Source: Jannaschia sp. S6380 (lineage in GTDB: Bacteria; Pseudomonadota; Alphaproteobacteria; Rhodobacterales; Rhodobacteraceae). Taken from it: a stretch of DNA of 64,000 nt. Both the position numbers and the translations under genes were made by a program. The notes beneath the pieces were generated by a model. The model worked only from the letters and a program-made list of their open reading frames with translations. It ran no database searches and was not told the DNA's origin. Location: the NCBI RefSeq assembly GCF_023015695.1, contig NZ_JALKAS010000001.1, positions 2,418,001 to 2,482,000 on the forward strand, read 5' to 3'. Positions 8,787-17,526 of this stretch are shown in pieces; position 1 is the first letter of the stretch, and each line of letters opens with the position of its first letter.

Positions 8787-9860
8787 ATGCCCCGTACCCA
8801 TCAGCCCGTCGCCGTCGTCGCCGGCGGCACCGCCGGCGTCGGACGTGCCACCGTCGACGCGCTCCTGGACCGTGGATACCGCGTCGCGGTCGTGGCCCGC
8901 GGGCAATCTCGGCTGGACGCGCTGCAGGGCGAGTTCGGCGACCGGGTCTGGACGCGATCGGTGGATGTGGGCGACGGCACCGCGTTCGACCGCGCGGCGG
9001 ATGCCATCGTCGCCGATTTTGGCGTGCCCGAGATCTGGGTGAACTCGGCGATGCTGACGAGCTTCTCTCCGTTCGAGAAGGTCGACGAGGCCGAGTTCCG
9101 CCGAATCACGGATACCACCTATCATGGGACGGTGAACGGCTGCCGGACCGCCCTGCGGGTGATGGTTCGGGGCAATATCGTCAATGTCGGCTCGGGCCTG
9201 GCCTATACTTCGGTGCCAAACCAAGCGGCCTATTGCGGTGCCAAGCACGCCGTGGAGGGCTTTACCCAGGCTCTGCGGATCGAAATCGCGCGCGACGGGC
9301 GCCCGATCACCCTGTCGATGGTGCAGCTGCCGGCGGTCAACACGCCGCAATTCGACTGGGCGCGCAACCGGATGGATGCCAAGCCGCAGCCCGCCCCGCC
9401 GATCTTCCAGCCCGAGGTCGCGGCCAAAGGCGTGATGCAGGCCATCGACACCGACGCGCGCGAAGTGCTGGTCGGACGGTCCGTCCTGCAGCTGGTCTTC
9501 GGCAACATGCTCCTCCCCGATCTGGTCGAGCACCAGTTGGAGAAATCGGGCGTCGAGGCACAGAAATCCGATCGTCCCGCCGGGGATGGCCCCGACAACC
9601 TGGACGGCCCGGTCGAGGACTATCCGACCAGGGCGCACGGATCCTATGACGACAGGGCGAATGCGCACGGAATCATCGTCGACGGCGACACCGCCCGAAA
9701 GTCGCTCGTCTTTGGGGGTGCGGCGGCACTGCTGGCGGTGGGCATCCTGCTGGGCCGTTCGACGCGAACCTCCGGCGGTGACGATGAGCGCAACCGTCTG
9801 GCGCGACGCGGCCGTCCTCCGTTGCCGGCCTATGAGCGTCCGGCCGAATACCGGCGCTGA
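8787..9860 (+). CDS. SDR-family oxidoreductase with C-terminal membrane anchor
   Basis: Residues 1-250 form a short-chain dehydrogenase: AVVAGGTAGVGRATVDALL is the nucleotide-binding TGxxxGxG region, with Gly replacing the first Thr. NSAML replaces the usual NNAG, a Ser lies in VNVGSG, and YCGAKHAVEGF carries the catalytic Tyr-x-x-x-Lys. After about residue 255 comes a polar Asp-rich linker, then a hydrophobic helix (SLVFGGAAALLAVGILLGR) and a basic tail, so the enzyme seems tethered to the membrane. The total of 357 residues is about 100 more than usual. AGAGGAG precedes the ATG. The substrate is unknown. The next small gene starts four bases after the stop. Confidence 0.85.
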   Translation: MPRTHQPVAVVAGGTAGVGRATVDALLDRGYRVAVVARGQSRLDALQGEFGDRVWTRSVDVGDGTAFDRAADAIVADFGVPEIWVNSAMLTSFSPFEKVDEAEFRRITDTTYHGTVNGCRTALRVMVRGNIVNVGSGLAYTSVPNQAAYCGAKHAVEGFTQALRIEIARDGRPITLSMVQLPAVNTPQFDWARNRMDAKPQPAPPIFQPEVAAKGVMQAIDTDAREVLVGRSVLQLVFGNMLLPDLVEHQLEKSGVEAQKSDRPAGDGPDNLDGPVEDYPTRAHGSYDDRANAHGIIVDGDTARKSLVFGGAAALLAVGILLGRSTRTSGGDDERNRLARRGRPPLPAYERPAEYRR

Positions 9861-9863
9861 GGC

Positions 9864-10103
9864 TTGGACCCGCTGGACCTGGTTCGCTGGGCGGCCGCGC
9901 TCTGCACGATCGCGGCGGCCCTGATGGTGGCCTGGGGCGAGCCCGCGCGTCTCGTCGCCTGGGGGTTCGTGCTCTTCACGGTCGCCGCGCTCCTGTGGAT
10001 CGGTGCGTCCGTCGCGGACGGCAAGGCCGATCTGCTGGCGCAGAACGTCGTCCTGCTGGGCGTGAACCTCTGGGGCGTCTGGCGTTGGTGGCGGCGGATC
10101 TAG
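9864..10103 (+). CDS. Small polytopic membrane protein
   Basis: The 79-residue product has two or three hydrophobic helices (about 8-24, 30-48 and 58-74) and ends with VWRWWRRI. It starts with TTG four bases after the SDR stop, with a GAGG-like site overlapping that stop, so it is probably translated by coupling. It overlaps the end of the convergent glucosidase gene by four bases. Length and helix pattern recall half-size transporter-like proteins, but no motif supports a specific family. Function unknown. Confidence 0.55.
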   Translation: MDPLDLVRWAAALCTIAAALMVAWGEPARLVAWGFVLFTVAALLWIGASVADGKADLLAQNVVLLGVNLWGVWRWWRRI

Positions 10104-11635
10104 GCGAGCCAGATTGCGCCGGTGCGTCCCGGCATCGTCATCTCGCCCATCGGGCCCGAGGCGAAATCGGCCCGGCCGGGCACTTCGATCTCGGACTGGC
10201 CGAAATTCAGGATCACGCGGGCCCTGCCATAGGTTAGCTCGATCACCTCGTCCGTACGGGTCCAGTCGTTCAACGTCACGGATCCCAACATCTCGCGCCG
10301 GAACCCGAAGGCGGCGCGATAGAAGGACAGGTTGCTGTCCGCGCCGTATTGCTGCACCGCGACCGAGACCCCCGCCGGCCAGTCCATCGGCAGCCAAGGC
10401 TGCGCGATGGAGAAGCCGCGGTCGTCGCCTTCGGCCCAGGGCAATGGCACGCGCGCACCTTCACGTCCGGGGCCGTCGGGCCAGTAGAGCAGGTCGAGTG
10501 GATCGGTCACGGCCCATTTCGGCAGGTCCGGCTGCGACAGGCCCAATTCCTCCCCCTGATACACGATCACCGGGCCCGGCGCGGTCGCCAGCACGAAGGC
10601 GAGGAACCGGACGTCGCGGTCCGACCCGTCGCCCGCCTTGGCCGCATGGCGCGGCTGATCGTGCGACGACAACCACCAACCCAGCCGCGCCGGGCGCGTC
10701 GCCCGCGACAGGATGTCGGCATAGGCGGCGGCGCTTCCCTTCCCGGCCGGAAAATCCGTGGTGTAGGCCGCGTCGAGGCGCCCCGGCTCCGTCAGGCCGC
10801 AGGCGAGTTCGACGGATTGGTTGCCCGACGTGACCTCGCCCAGCAGGAACGCGTCGTCCCCGGCCCAGTCGCGGACTTTCTCGACATAGGCGAGGCCGTC
10901 GCCGGGCAGGATGTCGTGAGCATGGTCCTGATAGGTATAGGGCACGAAGCTCTCGCCCGCGACCTTCGCGCGCACCTCGGGCGAGGCGGGCGGGTTGTCC
11001 TTCATCGACGTGTCGAAGAGGAACGAGGTGATCGCGTCGATCCGGAACCCGTCGACGCCGCGATCGCGCCAGAACCGCATGATCTTCTGCATCTCCGCCT
11101 GCACACCGGGGCAGCGAAGGTTCAGGCTCGGCTGATCGGCGGTGAAGTTGTGGTAGTAGTATTGCTCGCGCTTGTGGTTCCACGTCCAGGCGGGCGGCCC
11201 GAACTGCGAAAGCCAGTTGTTGGGCGCCGTCCCGTCCGGCTTCGGATCGTGCCAGACGTAGAAATCGTCGTAATCCGGATCGCCCTGGATCGCCCGCTGG
11301 AACCACGGACATTCGGTCGAGGTGTGGTTGAACACCTGATCGATGATCAGCTTCATCCCCAGCTCGTGCGTCCGCGCGACCAGCCGGTCGAAATCGTCCA
11401 GCGTGCCGAGCGCCGGATGCACCTCCGTATGATCGGCGATATCGTAGCCGCCATCCTTCATCGGCGACGGATAGAACGGCGAAAGCCAGACCGCGTCGGC
11501 GTTCAGCCTGGCCGGATGGTCCAGCTTCTGGATGATTCCGTTCAGGTCGCCGGTGCCGGTGCCGGTGCTGTCCCGGAAGGAGCGGGGATAGATCTGATAG
11601 ATGACGGGGGCGGCGGGCCAGGAACGGTCGGTCAA
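10100..11635 (-). CDS. GH13 alpha-glucosidase / oligo-glucosidase
   Basis: A (beta/alpha)8 glycoside hydrolase of about 511 residues that should cleave or transfer alpha-glucosyl units of short oligosaccharides. Its catalytic signatures are GFRIDAI (nucleophile Asp, near 200), LLGEV (acid/base Glu, near 262) and SSHDQPR (stabiliser Asp, near 321). IIDQVFNHTS is conserved region I. No signal peptide is seen, so it is cytosolic. The frame begins further up at a GTG (11674), but I prefer the TTG at 11635. That codon has GGAGA seven bases upstream and yields the usual family start close to VIYQIYPRSF. It sits near the trehalose genes and may recycle glucosyl osmolytes. Confidence 0.9.
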   Translation of the reverse strand: MTDRSWPAAPVIYQIYPRSFRDSTGTGTGDLNGIIQKLDHPARLNADAVWLSPFYPSPMKDGGYDIADHTEVHPALGTLDDFDRLVARTHELGMKLIIDQVFNHTSTECPWFQRAIQGDPDYDDFYVWHDPKPDGTAPNNWLSQFGPPAWTWNHKREQYYYHNFTADQPSLNLRCPGVQAEMQKIMRFWRDRGVDGFRIDAITSFLFDTSMKDNPPASPEVRAKVAGESFVPYTYQDHAHDILPGDGLAYVEKVRDWAGDDAFLLGEVTSGNQSVELACGLTEPGRLDAAYTTDFPAGKGSAAAYADILSRATRPARLGWWLSSHDQPRHAAKAGDGSDRDVRFLAFVLATAPGPVIVYQGEELGLSQPDLPKWAVTDPLDLLYWPDGPGREGARVPLPWAEGDDRGFSIAQPWLPMDWPAGVSVAVQQYGADSNLSFYRAAFGFRREMLGSVTLNDWTRTDEVIELTYGRARVILNFGQSEIEVPGRADFASGPMGEMTMPGRTGAIWLA

Positions 11636-11682
11636 GCGAAAGGTCTCCTGCGGGATGGGAATGGCCCGCTTCACGCGACGAA

Positions 11683-11700
11683 GGCGCCCGACGGGGCGCC
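11683..11700. terminator. Stem-loop between convergent-spaced minus-strand genes
   Basis: GGCGCCC at 11683-11689 and GGGCGCC at 11694-11700 form a perfect seven-base stem with a four-base loop, downstream of the SDR gene. Only a weak T-rich stretch follows on the plus strand and none on the minus, so termination is possible but unproven. Confidence 0.35.
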
Positions 11701-11730
11701 CTCATCTTTGCCCGGCGACTTAGCGCCCGT

Positions 11731-12582
11731 TCAGGCGCCGACCACCATGCCGCCATTCGGGTGCAGCGTCTGGCCGGTGTAGTAGTTGCCGTCCGACGAG
11801 GCGAGGAACAGAAAGGCGGTCGCCACCTCCCACGGCTGGCCCGCGCGACCCATGGGCGTGCCGGATCCGAAATCCTCGACCTTCTCGGCGGGCATCGTGC
11901 CGGGGATGAACGGTGTCCAGATCGGCCCCGGCGCCACGGCATTCACCCGGATGCCCCTGTCCGCCAGGTTCGACGCAAGCGACCGGGTCAGCGCCAGCGA
12001 CGCGCCACGGGTCATGGAGTAGGTAATCAGCGACCCCATCCCGGCGAAGGCGTTCACCGACGACGTGTTCACGATGGCCGCCCCCTCCTTCAGGTGCGGC
12101 AGCGCGGCCTGCGTCGTGAACATGTAGGCCTTGATGTTCGACGCGATCATCCGCTCGATCTTTTCCTCGTCCAGCTCGGCGAAGTCCTCGTCGATCCATT
12201 GCTGGGCGCCGTTGTTGATCAGCACGTCCAACTGCCCGAACGTGTCGACCACCTGTTTCACCGTCTGCTCGCAATGCGCCTTGCCGCCGAGGTCGCCCTC
12301 GATCAGCAGGCATTCGCCGCCCTCCGCCTCGACCAGGCGCTTGGTCTCCTCGGCGTCCTTCGACTCCTCCAGATAGGCGATGGCGACCTTCGCCCCCTCG
12401 CGGGCGAACAGGACCGACACGGCCCGGCCGATGCCGCTGTCGCCGCCGGTGACGAGGGCCACCTTGCCCTTCAGCTTGCCCGAGCCGGGATGGCGCGGCT
12501 CGTAATCGGGGGCCGGGTCCATCTTGTGTTCATGGGCCGGCATGCTGTCCTGGGACTGGGCGGGAATGTGGGGGTCGTCCAT
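11731..12582 (-). CDS. SDR-family oxidoreductase (YghA-like) with Arg in place of catalytic Lys
   Basis: The 283-residue protein has a 35-residue hydrophilic N-terminal extension, then VTGGDSGIGRAV (cofactor site, TGxxxGxG), NNGAQQ, a Ser in NTSSVNAF, and the active-site segment TYSMTRGAS. It ends with the common GQTLHPNGGMV motif. The length and extension match the YghA-type SDRs, which are NAD(P)H-dependent and induced by stress. The catalytic Lys of YxxxK is Arg here (codon CGT), which should alter or abolish standard SDR chemistry. GGAG lies nine bases before the ATG. The gene is divergent from the next SDR. Confidence 0.88.
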   Translation of the reverse strand: MDDPHIPAQSQDSMPAHEHKMDPAPDYEPRHPGSGKLKGKVALVTGGDSGIGRAVSVLFAREGAKVAIAYLEESKDAEETKRLVEAEGGECLLIEGDLGGKAHCEQTVKQVVDTFGQLDVLINNGAQQWIDEDFAELDEEKIERMIASNIKAYMFTTQAALPHLKEGAAIVNTSSVNAFAGMGSLITYSMTRGASLALTRSLASNLADRGIRVNAVAPGPIWTPFIPGTMPAEKVEDFGSGTPMGRAGQPWEVATAFLFLASSDGNYYTGQTLHPNGGMVVGA

Positions 12583-12734
12583 GTCGGTGGCTCCGTCGTC
12601 GTTTGCAGGGTCTGGCGGCAGAACCCGCGCGGCGGCGTGCTTGTTCCGAACGCCCCCCGCCCCCGACGGTCAGGGAACCGATCCATGTCGGGGCGCGCTG
12701 TCTTCGGACGCAACCAATGCGATGGAGCATTCCG

Positions 12735-13535
12735 ATGGACCTCGACATCAAGGGCCGCACGGCCGTCATCTCCGGCGGTGCGGGCGACATGGCGCTCGAG
12801 ACGGCGAAGATCCTGCGGGGCGAGGGCTGCAACCTCGTGCTGACGGATATCGACGAAGACGAGTTGAAGATCGCCGCCGGCAAGCTGGGCGGCGAGGTCG
12901 TCACCGTGGTCGCCGATCTGGGCGATCAGGCCGGGGCCGACAAGGTCGCGCAGGCCTGCGCCGATGCCGGCTGGGACTGCGACATATTGGTGCATGCCGC
13001 CGGCGTGACCGGCGCCAAGGGCGACCCGCTGGATGACATCACCGAGGACGACTGGAAGCATGCCTGGAACACCGATTTCATGACCGCCGTGCGGATGTCG
13101 AAGGCGTTCATCCCCGGCATGCGCAAGCGCGGCTGGGGCCGGGCGGTGTTTGTCGTGTCCGAGAACGTGGCCCAGCCCTATCCGGACGAGGTCGTCTACA
13201 ACGCCTCGAAATCCGCCGTGCTGAGCTTCACCAAGGGGATGAGCCAGGTCTACGCGCAGCAGGGCGTGCTGATAAACTGCGTGGCCCCCGCCTTCATCGA
13301 GACCGACATGACCGACGGCATGATGGAAAAGCGCGCCGAGGAGATGGGCGTGAGCTTCGACGAGGCCGTCGAGACCTTTCTGGAGGAGGAACGCCCGCAT
13401 CTGACCCTGAAGCGTCGCGGGCAGCCGGAGGAAGTAGCCTTCGTGATCGCCTGCCTGTGCTCCTCGCGCGCGAGCTTCGTGAACGGCTCGAACTGGCGCG
13501 TGGATGGCGGCGCCGTCCAGTCGATGAACATCTGA
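12735..13535 (+). CDS. SDR-family oxidoreductase (FabG-like)
   Basis: This 266-residue SDR starts MDLDIKGRTAVISGGAGDMA. The glycine-rich loop lacks the usual last Gly (SGGAGDMA instead of TGxxxGxG). Downstream are ILVHAAG, VVSENVA with the catalytic Ser, YNASKSAV with intact YxxxK, and the NCVAPAFIETDM segment. It is a probable NAD(P)-dependent alcohol or ketone oxidoreductase of unknown substrate. GGAG precedes the ATG by seven bases. A single base separates its stop from the GTG of the downstream esterase, so the two are probably co-translated and may act on one substrate (oxidation plus ester hydrolysis). Confidence 0.87.
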   Translation: MDLDIKGRTAVISGGAGDMALETAKILRGEGCNLVLTDIDEDELKIAAGKLGGEVVTVVADLGDQAGADKVAQACADAGWDCDILVHAAGVTGAKGDPLDDITEDDWKHAWNTDFMTAVRMSKAFIPGMRKRGWGRAVFVVSENVAQPYPDEVVYNASKSAVLSFTKGMSQVYAQQGVLINCVAPAFIETDMTDGMMEKRAEEMGVSFDEAVETFLEEERPHLTLKRRGQPEEVAFVIACLCSSRASFVNGSNWRVDGGAVQSMNI

Positions 13536-13536
13536 G

Positions 13537-14373
13537 GTGCCGTTCAACGGCCCCGTCGATCGCGACCGCATCGTCCAGCGGATCGAGGCGCATACGCTGG
13601 GCGAGACCCCGGCGGAGATGCGGCGCGGTTTCCGCAACCTGGCGCTGGGCGCGGCGGGGCCGGGCGACGGATCACTCCGTTTCAGGCCGGAAGGGACCGC
13701 GTGCGACCTGCCGCCGGTGGTCTGGTTCCATGGCGGCGGCTACGTCTTCGGCGCGCCCGCGACCCATTCGCGGATCGGCCGATACCTGGCCGACACGCAT
13801 GGCCTTGCCGTGCACCTGCCTCGCTATCGCCTGGCGCCCGAACACCCCTGGCCCGCGCAACTGGACGATGCCTTGTCGGCCATTCCCGACGGGCCGACCC
13901 CGATCCTGGCGGGCGACAGCGCCGGCGGGCACCTGGCCCTCGTCACCGCCCTGCGGATGGCGCGCGACGGCCGTGCGCCCCGGGCGCTCCTGCTCTTCTC
14001 GCCCAATACCGACCGGACCGAGCAAAGCGGCACGCGTCGCAGCATGGAGGACGGCGATCCGATGGTCGACGATGCGGCGGATCGGCGGCTAGCCCGCATG
14101 TGCTTCGGCGACCGCGACCCGGCGGATGTGCAGGTCTCTCCGCTGCTGGACGACCTGTCGCGCCTGCCGCCCACCTGGATCGAGGTCGGCACGCCCGAGG
14201 TCCTGCTCGACGATGCGCGGCTCCTGCATGCGCGCGGACAAGCGGCGGGGGCCGATATCGGCATCGCCGTCACGCCGGGCCTGCTGCACATGGCGCAAAT
14301 CTGGGCGCCGTGGTGGGACGAGGCCTGCCGATCCCTCGATCGGGCGGCGGCCTTCGCGCTCGCCCGTTTCTAG
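13537..14373 (+). CDS. Alpha/beta hydrolase of the hormone-sensitive lipase (type IV esterase) family
   Basis: The 278-residue protein carries HGGGYVFG, the oxyanion-hole motif that defines type IV esterases. GDSAGG holds the nucleophilic Ser, and a later His sits in LLHMAQIW. The catalytic Asp is likely in the TPEVLLDDARLL segment. No signal peptide is visible, so it acts in the cytosol on short acyl esters. It begins with GTG immediately after the SDR stop. Its last four bases overlap the end of the convergent otsA gene. Confidence 0.88.
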   Translation: MPFNGPVDRDRIVQRIEAHTLGETPAEMRRGFRNLALGAAGPGDGSLRFRPEGTACDLPPVVWFHGGGYVFGAPATHSRIGRYLADTHGLAVHLPRYRLAPEHPWPAQLDDALSAIPDGPTPILAGDSAGGHLALVTALRMARDGRAPRALLLFSPNTDRTEQSGTRRSMEDGDPMVDDAADRRLARMCFGDRDPADVQVSPLLDDLSRLPPTWIEVGTPEVLLDDARLLHARGQAAGADIGIAVTPGLLHMAQIWAPWWDEACRSLDRAAAFALARF

Positions 14374-15785
14374 GGGCGTTCGCGCAGCCCGCGCTCGAAC
14401 GTCCGGGGGGCCTGCGTCAGTCGCGACAGGAAAGACTCGGTCCACCAGCGGATGTCTTGGCGGAAGACGCCGTCGCGCAGGTCGGCATGGCGTTCGCGCC
14501 GCTCGGCCAGGGGCATGTGGATCGCCCGGTCGATGGCCTGCGCGAAGGCGCGCGTGTCGAACGGGTTCACCATCAGGGCGGCCCCGCCCATCTGCTCGGC
14601 GGCGCCTGCGAAATGCGACAGGATCAGCACGCCCGGGTCCTCGGGGTCCTGCGCGGCCACGTATTCCTTGGCCACCAGGTTCATCCCGTCGGCCAGCGGC
14701 GTGACCAGTGCGACGTCGGCCCGCCGATACAGGCCCGCGATCACGTCGCGGTCGACATGGTGGCGAATGTAGCGGATCGGCGTCCAGTCCAGCTCGGCAT
14801 GGGCGCCGTTGGTCGAACCGGCGGTACGCTCCAGATCCTCGCGGATGTCCTGATAGGCGCTAACATCCTCGCGGCTGACCGGGGCGATCTGCAGGAAGGT
14901 CGGCCGCGGGTCGCGGGGCGCGCGGGTCTGCAAGTACATGCCGAACGCGTCGAACCGGTGCACCAGCCCCTTGGAATAGTCGAGCCGGTCGACCCCCAGC
15001 AACAGCGGCGCATCCTCGGCCATCTGAAGATCGACGACCGGGGCGCGTGCCGCCGTCTCGGCGAAGTTCTCGGCGTCGATCCCGATGGGGAAGCTGCGGA
15101 CCGAGAACACCCGGCCCTCGCGGATCCAGCTTCCGTTGTTCAGGATCTGCGCCTTGGGGTCGCTGCGCAGCACGTCCTGCGCGGCGGTCACGTCACGCGA
15201 GGTCTGCAGCCCCACGAGGTCATGGGCGGCCAGCCAGCCGCCGATCTGGCCGACCTGCGGCATGGCCATCGCGTCCGAGAGGTTCGGAAACGGGATGTGC
15301 AGGAAAAGGCCGATCCGGTTCTCGACCCCCAGCTTGCGCAACTCCTGCGCGACCATCAGGAAGTGATAGTCCTGGATCCAGATCACGTCTTCGGGTTCGG
15401 CGGTGGCCGCGACGATGCGCGCCACCCGGGCGTTCACCGCGGCATAGGCGTCGAAATCGCGACTATCGAGCGAGAGGAGGTCAGTGCGGTGGTGAAACAG
15501 CGGCCAGAGCACCGAGTTGGAATAGCCCAGGTAGTGACCGCGATGTTCCTTCTTGGTGATGGGAAAGGTCGCGCGGTCATAGGCGCCGCTGCCGATCTGC
15601 GTCAGCTTGTCCTCGACCGTGGTGCCGGGTTTCGCCGCCCCGATCCACAACCCGCCCGAACGCGAAAGCGCCTCGTGGATTGCGAAGACGAGACCACCTG
15701 CCGGTACGTCGCCCTTGGGAATGCGGTTCGAGACGACGATCAACCGACCCGATCTGGCGGTTCCGTCAGCCAAGCCATCCCCCAA
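14370..15785 (-). CDS. otsA: Trehalose-6-phosphate synthase (GT20)
   Basis: The enzyme joins glucose from UDP-glucose to glucose-6-phosphate, giving trehalose-6-phosphate. The N-terminus RLIVVSNRIPKGDVPAGGL is the typical GT20 opening, and VIWIQDYHFLMV, GLFLHIPFP, GVDRLDYSKGL and AKEYVAAQ are hallmark segments. Length (about 470) fits OtsA. The frame starts at TTG 15785, overlapping otsB by 20 bases. A second TTG at 15773, with GGGGGA upstream, is an equally good start. The order otsB-otsA, with galU next upstream, supplies UDP-glucose and finishes trehalose, an osmo- and desiccation protectant. Confidence 0.95.
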   Translation of the reverse strand: MGDGLADGTARSGRLIVVSNRIPKGDVPAGGLVFAIHEALSRSGGLWIGAAKPGTTVEDKLTQIGSGAYDRATFPITKKEHRGHYLGYSNSVLWPLFHHRTDLLSLDSRDFDAYAAVNARVARIVAATAEPEDVIWIQDYHFLMVAQELRKLGVENRIGLFLHIPFPNLSDAMAMPQVGQIGGWLAAHDLVGLQTSRDVTAAQDVLRSDPKAQILNNGSWIREGRVFSVRSFPIGIDAENFAETAARAPVVDLQMAEDAPLLLGVDRLDYSKGLVHRFDAFGMYLQTRAPRDPRPTFLQIAPVSREDVSAYQDIREDLERTAGSTNGAHAELDWTPIRYIRHHVDRDVIAGLYRRADVALVTPLADGMNLVAKEYVAAQDPEDPGVLILSHFAGAAEQMGGAALMVNPFDTRAFAQAIDRAIHMPLAERRERHADLRDGVFRQDIRWWTESFLSRLTQAPRTFERGLRERP

Positions 15786-16551
15786 GGAACCTGATCAGAT
15801 CGGCCGGGTGTTCCAGCCGATGACAGGCCACCGTCTCGGCCGGTCCCACCTTGATCGCCACGCCGCCGCGATCCTGGGCCAGTTCCAGCGCCGGCTCGTC
15901 GGTCAGATCATCGCCGGCATAGACCGGCGTCTTGCCGGCGAAGGCACCGGTCGACAGCAGACGTTCCAGCGCGACGTCCTTGCCGACCCCCTCGGGCTTG
16001 ATCTCGTAGGCCATCAGGGCGGGCTGGATGCGGAACCCGTCCGCCGCCATCGCGAGGCTTTCCATGAACCGCATCGCCAGGGCGGCATGCTCCTCGGCCT
16101 GGCGGTAGTGCAGCACTACGCCCGACGGCTTGTGTTCCACCAGGAATTCGGGCCGGAGCGCGGCGAAGTCATCGGCCAGCCGGATCAGGCGCGAAACGGT
16201 GGCCCGGTCGAAATCGACGAGTTGGCGATGCTCGCCGTCCGCCCGCATCTCGGACCCATGGGTGCCGATCAGGGGGCCCGCGAAGTCCGGCAGGAACCGC
16301 TCCAGCTCAGCCACGGATCGCCCCGAGACGATCGCCACGCGTCCGTCCAGCCGCTCAAGTGCCTGCGCCAGGATCTTCCGCGTCTCGGACGTGACGACGA
16401 TCCCGTTCGGGCGGTCGGCGATATCGACCAGCGTGCCGTCGAAATCCAGCAGCAGGGCTGCCTCCTCGGGCCGCGGCATCTCGATCTCCGAGCAGTCATC
16501 GGCCGAATCGGTCATCAGCCCCATGAAGCCCGTCATCTCGTAATATTCCAT
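15766..16551 (-). CDS. otsB: Trehalose-6-phosphate phosphatase
   Basis: A HAD-superfamily phosphatase of 261 residues that removes phosphate from trehalose-6-phosphate. LLDFDGTLVDI (catalytic Asp36 and Asp38), VAIVSGRSV (motif II), a Lys in motif III (KPEGVGKDVAL) and YAGDDLTDEPAL (motif IV) are all visible. GGGAGG lies just before the ATG at 16551. The reading frame ends inside the start of otsA, so the two are coupled. Together with the upstream galU it forms a trehalose operon. Confidence 0.95.
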   Translation of the reverse strand: MEYYEMTGFMGLMTDSADDCSEIEMPRPEEAALLLDFDGTLVDIADRPNGIVVTSETRKILAQALERLDGRVAIVSGRSVAELERFLPDFAGPLIGTHGSEMRADGEHRQLVDFDRATVSRLIRLADDFAALRPEFLVEHKPSGVVLHYRQAEEHAALAMRFMESLAMAADGFRIQPALMAYEIKPEGVGKDVALERLLSTGAFAGKTPVYAGDDLTDEPALELAQDRGGVAIKVGPAETVACHRLEHPADLIRFLGGWLG

Positions 16552-16575
16552 CGCACCCTCCCCGATCCGATACGG

Positions 16576-17427
16576 CTACTCGGCCGCCATGGAAAGATGC
16601 CGGTCGCGTCGCGCGGACTGCACCGCCAACGTCGCCTCAACCATGCCGTCCTTGCAACCGCAATCATGACGCTTACCCGAAAAACGGAACGCGTGCACCC
16701 GGCCTGCGGCCGCGATCGCGTCGGTCAGCTGAATCTCTCCACCCGCGCCGCGGCCCACGCCCCGCAAGGCGCCGAACACGTCGGACGACAGGATATATCG
16801 ACCGACCGCGGCGAGGTTCGACGGCGCCTTCTCGGGCGACGGCTTCTCGACGAAGCCGCGGGCGGCCGTCACGACGTCCCCCGTCGCCCCACCGTCGCAG
16901 TCGAAGATCCCGTAGCTCGACACCCGGTTGCGGGGCACCTGCTGTGCGGCGACGAGGCTGCCCATCCGGTCCGGATCGAAGGCGGCGGCCATCTCGGCCA
17001 GGCAGGGCGTGCCGAGGATCAGGTCGTCGGGCAGGATCACGCCCACCGGCCCGTCCAGGAGATGCGGCGCAGCGCAGAGGACGGCGTGACCCAGGCCAAG
17101 CTGTTCCTCCTGCATCACGAAGATCACCTCGACATCCTCGGGAACGCGCCCTTCGCGCACGGCCTCCAGAACATCCTGCTTTCCCTTGGCAGCGAGCGTC
17201 GCCTCCAGACGGTCGGCCGGGCGCAGGAACGCCTCGATCGCGCCCTTTTCGGGGTGCGAGACGAAGATCAGCCGCCGCGCCCCGGCCGCCAGCGCCTCCT
17301 GCAGGGCGAACTGCAGAAGCGGCGTGTCATAGACGGGCAGAAGCTCCTTCGGGACGACCTTGGTGGCGGGCAACATCCGCGTGCCCAGACCGGCGACTGG
17401 AAAGATGACGGTGGGCAGGTCGGACAT
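16576..17427 (-). CDS. galU: UTP-glucose-1-phosphate uridylyltransferase
   Basis: The enzyme makes UDP-glucose from UTP and glucose-1-phosphate. The N-terminus has FPVAGLGTRMLPATKVVPKE, the nucleotide-binding signature of GalU, followed by LPDDLIL and a FVEKPSPEKAPSN segment that binds sugar phosphate. The 283-residue length fits. An AGGAG-like site (AAGGAGCGCCCGCC) precedes the ATG. The stop lies 24 bases before otsB. Products may go to trehalose and to the glycans made by the locus at 41-53 kb. Confidence 0.93.
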   Translation of the reverse strand: MSDLPTVIFPVAGLGTRMLPATKVVPKELLPVYDTPLLQFALQEALAAGARRLIFVSHPEKGAIEAFLRPADRLEATLAAKGKQDVLEAVREGRVPEDVEVIFVMQEEQLGLGHAVLCAAPHLLDGPVGVILPDDLILGTPCLAEMAAAFDPDRMGSLVAAQQVPRNRVSSYGIFDCDGGATGDVVTAARGFVEKPSPEKAPSNLAAVGRYILSSDVFGALRGVGRGAGGEIQLTDAIAAAGRVHAFRFSGKRHDCGCKDGMVEATLAVQSARRDRHLSMAAE

Positions 17428-17526
17428 GGCGGGCGCTCCTTGGGATGTTCGGAAATCAAACTGTTACGCCCCGGCGAGGGTTCCGGCCGATCCGTCCTTC
17501 CCTTGCGTTCCAAGGGCCGCACGCGG

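Noticed and set aside
8151..10397. A 748-residue open frame on the minus strand
   Set aside because: Only the last 164 residues (from the ATG at 8645) are a real protein, DUF892. The upstream part is antisense to a clear SDR gene and shows no motif.
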